A stretch of DNA of 14,778 nucleotides from DATMXS01 sp050260275 (lineage in GTDB: Bacteria > Acidobacteriota > Terriglobia > Bryobacterales > Bryobacteraceae). Both the position numbers and the translations under genes were made by a program. Within the stretch, counting starts at the first letter, position 1; the number at the start of each line of letters is the position of its first letter. The stretch covers positions 1 to 14,778 of the forward strand of contig JBLNBX010000255.1 of assembly GCA_050260275.1 (NCBI GenBank), written 5' to 3'. Below are positions 14,074 to 14,778 of this stretch, piece by piece. The notes below the pieces were generated by a model. It was not told where the DNA came from. It did no database searches and was given only the letters and a program-made list of their open reading frames with translations.

Positions 14074-14095
14074 GCAAGAGTGGGTTGTTTTTTTT
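14064..14095 (+). terminator. Intrinsic terminator (attenuator) ahead of DAHP synthase
   Basis: A perfect 10-bp stem (CAACCCACTC 14064-14073 with GAGTGGGTTG 14078-14087) is closed by a GCAA tetraloop of the stable GNRA class and followed by eight Ts (14088-14095). It points in the plus direction, where no gene other than the leader peptide precedes it: the ATPase gene runs away on the minus strand. It therefore acts on the DAHP synthase transcript itself. The gene's ATG is only 25 bases beyond the T run. Confidence 0.95.
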
Positions 14096-14120
14096 GATGG
14101 GAGTGTATCAGGGGGAGGCC

Positions 14121-14778
14121 ATGATCATATCGATGAAGGCGCACGCAAGCCAGGAGGAGATAGAGGCCGTCTGCGCGCGCATCCAGGAGTCCGGGTACCG
14201 TGTGCACACGATCCAAGGCGACGAGCGGGTGGTGATCGGCGCGGTGGGAACCGGCGACGTCACGGAGTGCCTGGAGTCGCTCCAGGCCATGCCGGGAGTG
14301 GAGACGGCGGTGCGGATCTCCGCGCCGTACAAGTTCGTCAGCCGCGAGTTCAAGCCGGAGCGCAGCCGCATACGCGTTAACGGCACGGTGGTAGGGGATT
14401 CGGAGTTCGTGATCATGGCCGGCCCGTGCGCGGTTGAGAGCGAGCGGCAGATACTGCAGACCGCCGAAGCCGTGGCTCGCGCTGGCGCGCGGGTGCTGCG
14501 CGGCGGGGCTTTCAAACCTCGCACGTCTCCGTACGATTTCCAGGGGCTGGAACTCGCGGGTCTTAAGCTGCTCCGCAGGGCCAAAGAGGAAACGGGACTC
14601 GACATCGTGACGGAGGTGATGTCGGACGGCGATGTTGAGCTTGTGGCCGAGTACGCCGACATTCTCCAGATAGGCGCGCGCAACATGCAGAATTTCGCTC
14701 TGCTGAAGGCCGCCGGACACGCTGGCCGGCCAGTGATGCTTAAACGGGGAATGAGTTCGACGCTGAAGGAACTGCTGA
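14121..14778 (+). CDS. aroF: 3-deoxy-7-phosphoheptulonate (DAHP) synthase, 5' part, truncated by window edge
   Basis: DAHP synthase condenses phosphoenolpyruvate and erythrose 4-phosphate, the committed step of the shikimate pathway. The 219 residues present match the Thermotoga-like class (type I-beta): an N-terminal ferredoxin-like/ACT-like regulatory domain (residues 1-70, MIISMKAHASQEEIE to RISAPYKFVSREF), then the barrel with GPCAVES (101-107, metal ligand Cys103), RGGAFKPRTSPYDFQGL (127-143), TEVMSD, IGARNMQNF (184-192) and KRGM (208-211). The N-terminal domain in this class mediates feedback inhibition by Tyr and/or Phe, which agrees with the Tyr/Phe leader peptide upstream. ATG 14121 gives the conserved N-terminus; GGGGGAGG at 14111-14118 is unusually close (2 bases), and an in-frame ATG at 14133 is an alternative. 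The frame is open at the right edge, so the C-terminus is missing. Confidence 0.94.
   Translation, partial: MIISMKAHASQEEIEAVCARIQESGYRVHTIQGDERVVIGAVGTGDVTECLESLQAMPGVETAVRISAPYKFVSREFKPERSRIRVNGTVVGDSEFVIMAGPCAVESERQILQTAEAVARAGARVLRGGAFKPRTSPYDFQGLELAGLKLLRRAKEETGLDIVTEVMSDGDVELVAEYADILQIGARNMQNFALLKAAGHAGRPVMLKRGMSSTLKELL

Larger units (their letters stand above)
13963..14095 (+). promoter_or_regulatory. Ribosome-mediated transcription attenuator upstream of DAHP synthase (Tyr/Phe type)
   Basis: The leader contains all parts of a classical peptide-coupled attenuator. Region 1 (13977-13985, GCCTACGCC, the Ala-Tyr-Ala codons) can pair with region 2 (14028-14036, GGCGTTGGC) at eight of nine positions. 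A nested hairpin (TACCC 14009-14013 with GGGTA 14019-14023) sits inside that pairing. Region 2 in the wider sense (14024-14035, GAGTGGCGTTGG) imitates the 3' arm of the terminator, so it can pair instead with region 3 (14063-14073, CCAACCCACTC): 11 base pairs with one bulged C at 14030. Region 3 otherwise pairs with region 4 (14078-14087) to form the terminator. A ribosome stalled at Tyr or Phe codons would free region 2 and prevent termination. A ribosome reaching the stop codon at 14022-14024 would cover region 2 and allow termination. The pairings are seen in the sequence; the mechanism is inferred from trp/his/phe-type attenuators. Confidence 0.85.

Noticed and set aside
14064..14095. Terminator as the end of an upstream gene
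   Set aside because: The only upstream gene (the ATPase) is on the minus strand and starts here rather than ends; the T run follows the hairpin only in the plus direction.
14016..14720. A 234-residue open frame on the minus strand over the DAHP synthase start and attenuator
   Set aside because: It runs through the terminator and leader, has no domain signature, and is antisense to a clear DAHP synthase.
1..14778. tRNA or rRNA genes, CRISPR arrays, insertion sequences and long direct repeats
   Set aside because: None was seen; coding is almost continuous, and no transposase, integrase or regularly spaced repeat was found.

Overview
The window is GC-rich bacterial chromosome carrying a compact hopanoid (bacterial sterol-like lipid) biosynthesis operon, a convergent three-gene P-type ATPase cassette, and the start of a shikimate-pathway gene behind what looks like a complete ribosome-mediated attenuator. 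The gene set (ispH heading a hopanoid operon, shc, hpnH/A/G, hpnC/D, a Thermotoga-like DAHP synthase) would fit an Acidobacteriota-type soil or aquatic bacterium. That placement is a low-confidence guess from gene content alone.

Layout. Bases 1-204 (minus strand) are the N-terminal part of an O6-alkylguanine-DNA alkyltransferase running off the left edge. A divergent promoter region of about 70 bp separates it from a nine-gene plus-strand operon at 273-9886: ispH, shc, hpnH, hpnA, hpnG, two zinc-dependent medium-chain dehydrogenases, hpnC and hpnD. Genes overlap by 4-20 bp or are a few bases apart. Together they give isoprenoid precursor (IspH), presqualene diphosphate and hydroxysqualene (HpnD, HpnC), hopene (Shc), adenosylhopane (HpnH) and ribosylhopane (HpnG). 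The sugar-nucleotide-epimerase-like HpnA and the two dehydrogenases have unproven roles. hpnE, normally needed to finish squalene, is absent here.

Bases 9896-13858 (minus strand) hold an operon read right to left: a 1068-residue P2-type (Ca2+-like) ATPase with an N-terminal HMA-like domain, a DUF5132-like small membrane protein, and a stand-alone HMA-like protein with C-terminal membrane helices. It converges on hpnD with only 9 bp between the stop codons.

Bases 13859-14120 are intergenic but densely regulatory. A candidate promoter is followed by an 18-codon leader peptide, MVYAYAYSFRFRLFTRSG (three Tyr and three Phe codons), then mutually exclusive RNA pairings and a 10-bp intrinsic terminator with a GCAA loop and eight Ts. 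Directly downstream is a DAHP synthase of the type with an N-terminal ferredoxin-like/ACT-like regulatory domain, truncated by the window end. This is the most striking element of the window: a Tyr/Phe-sensing transcription attenuator in front of the committed step of aromatic amino-acid synthesis.
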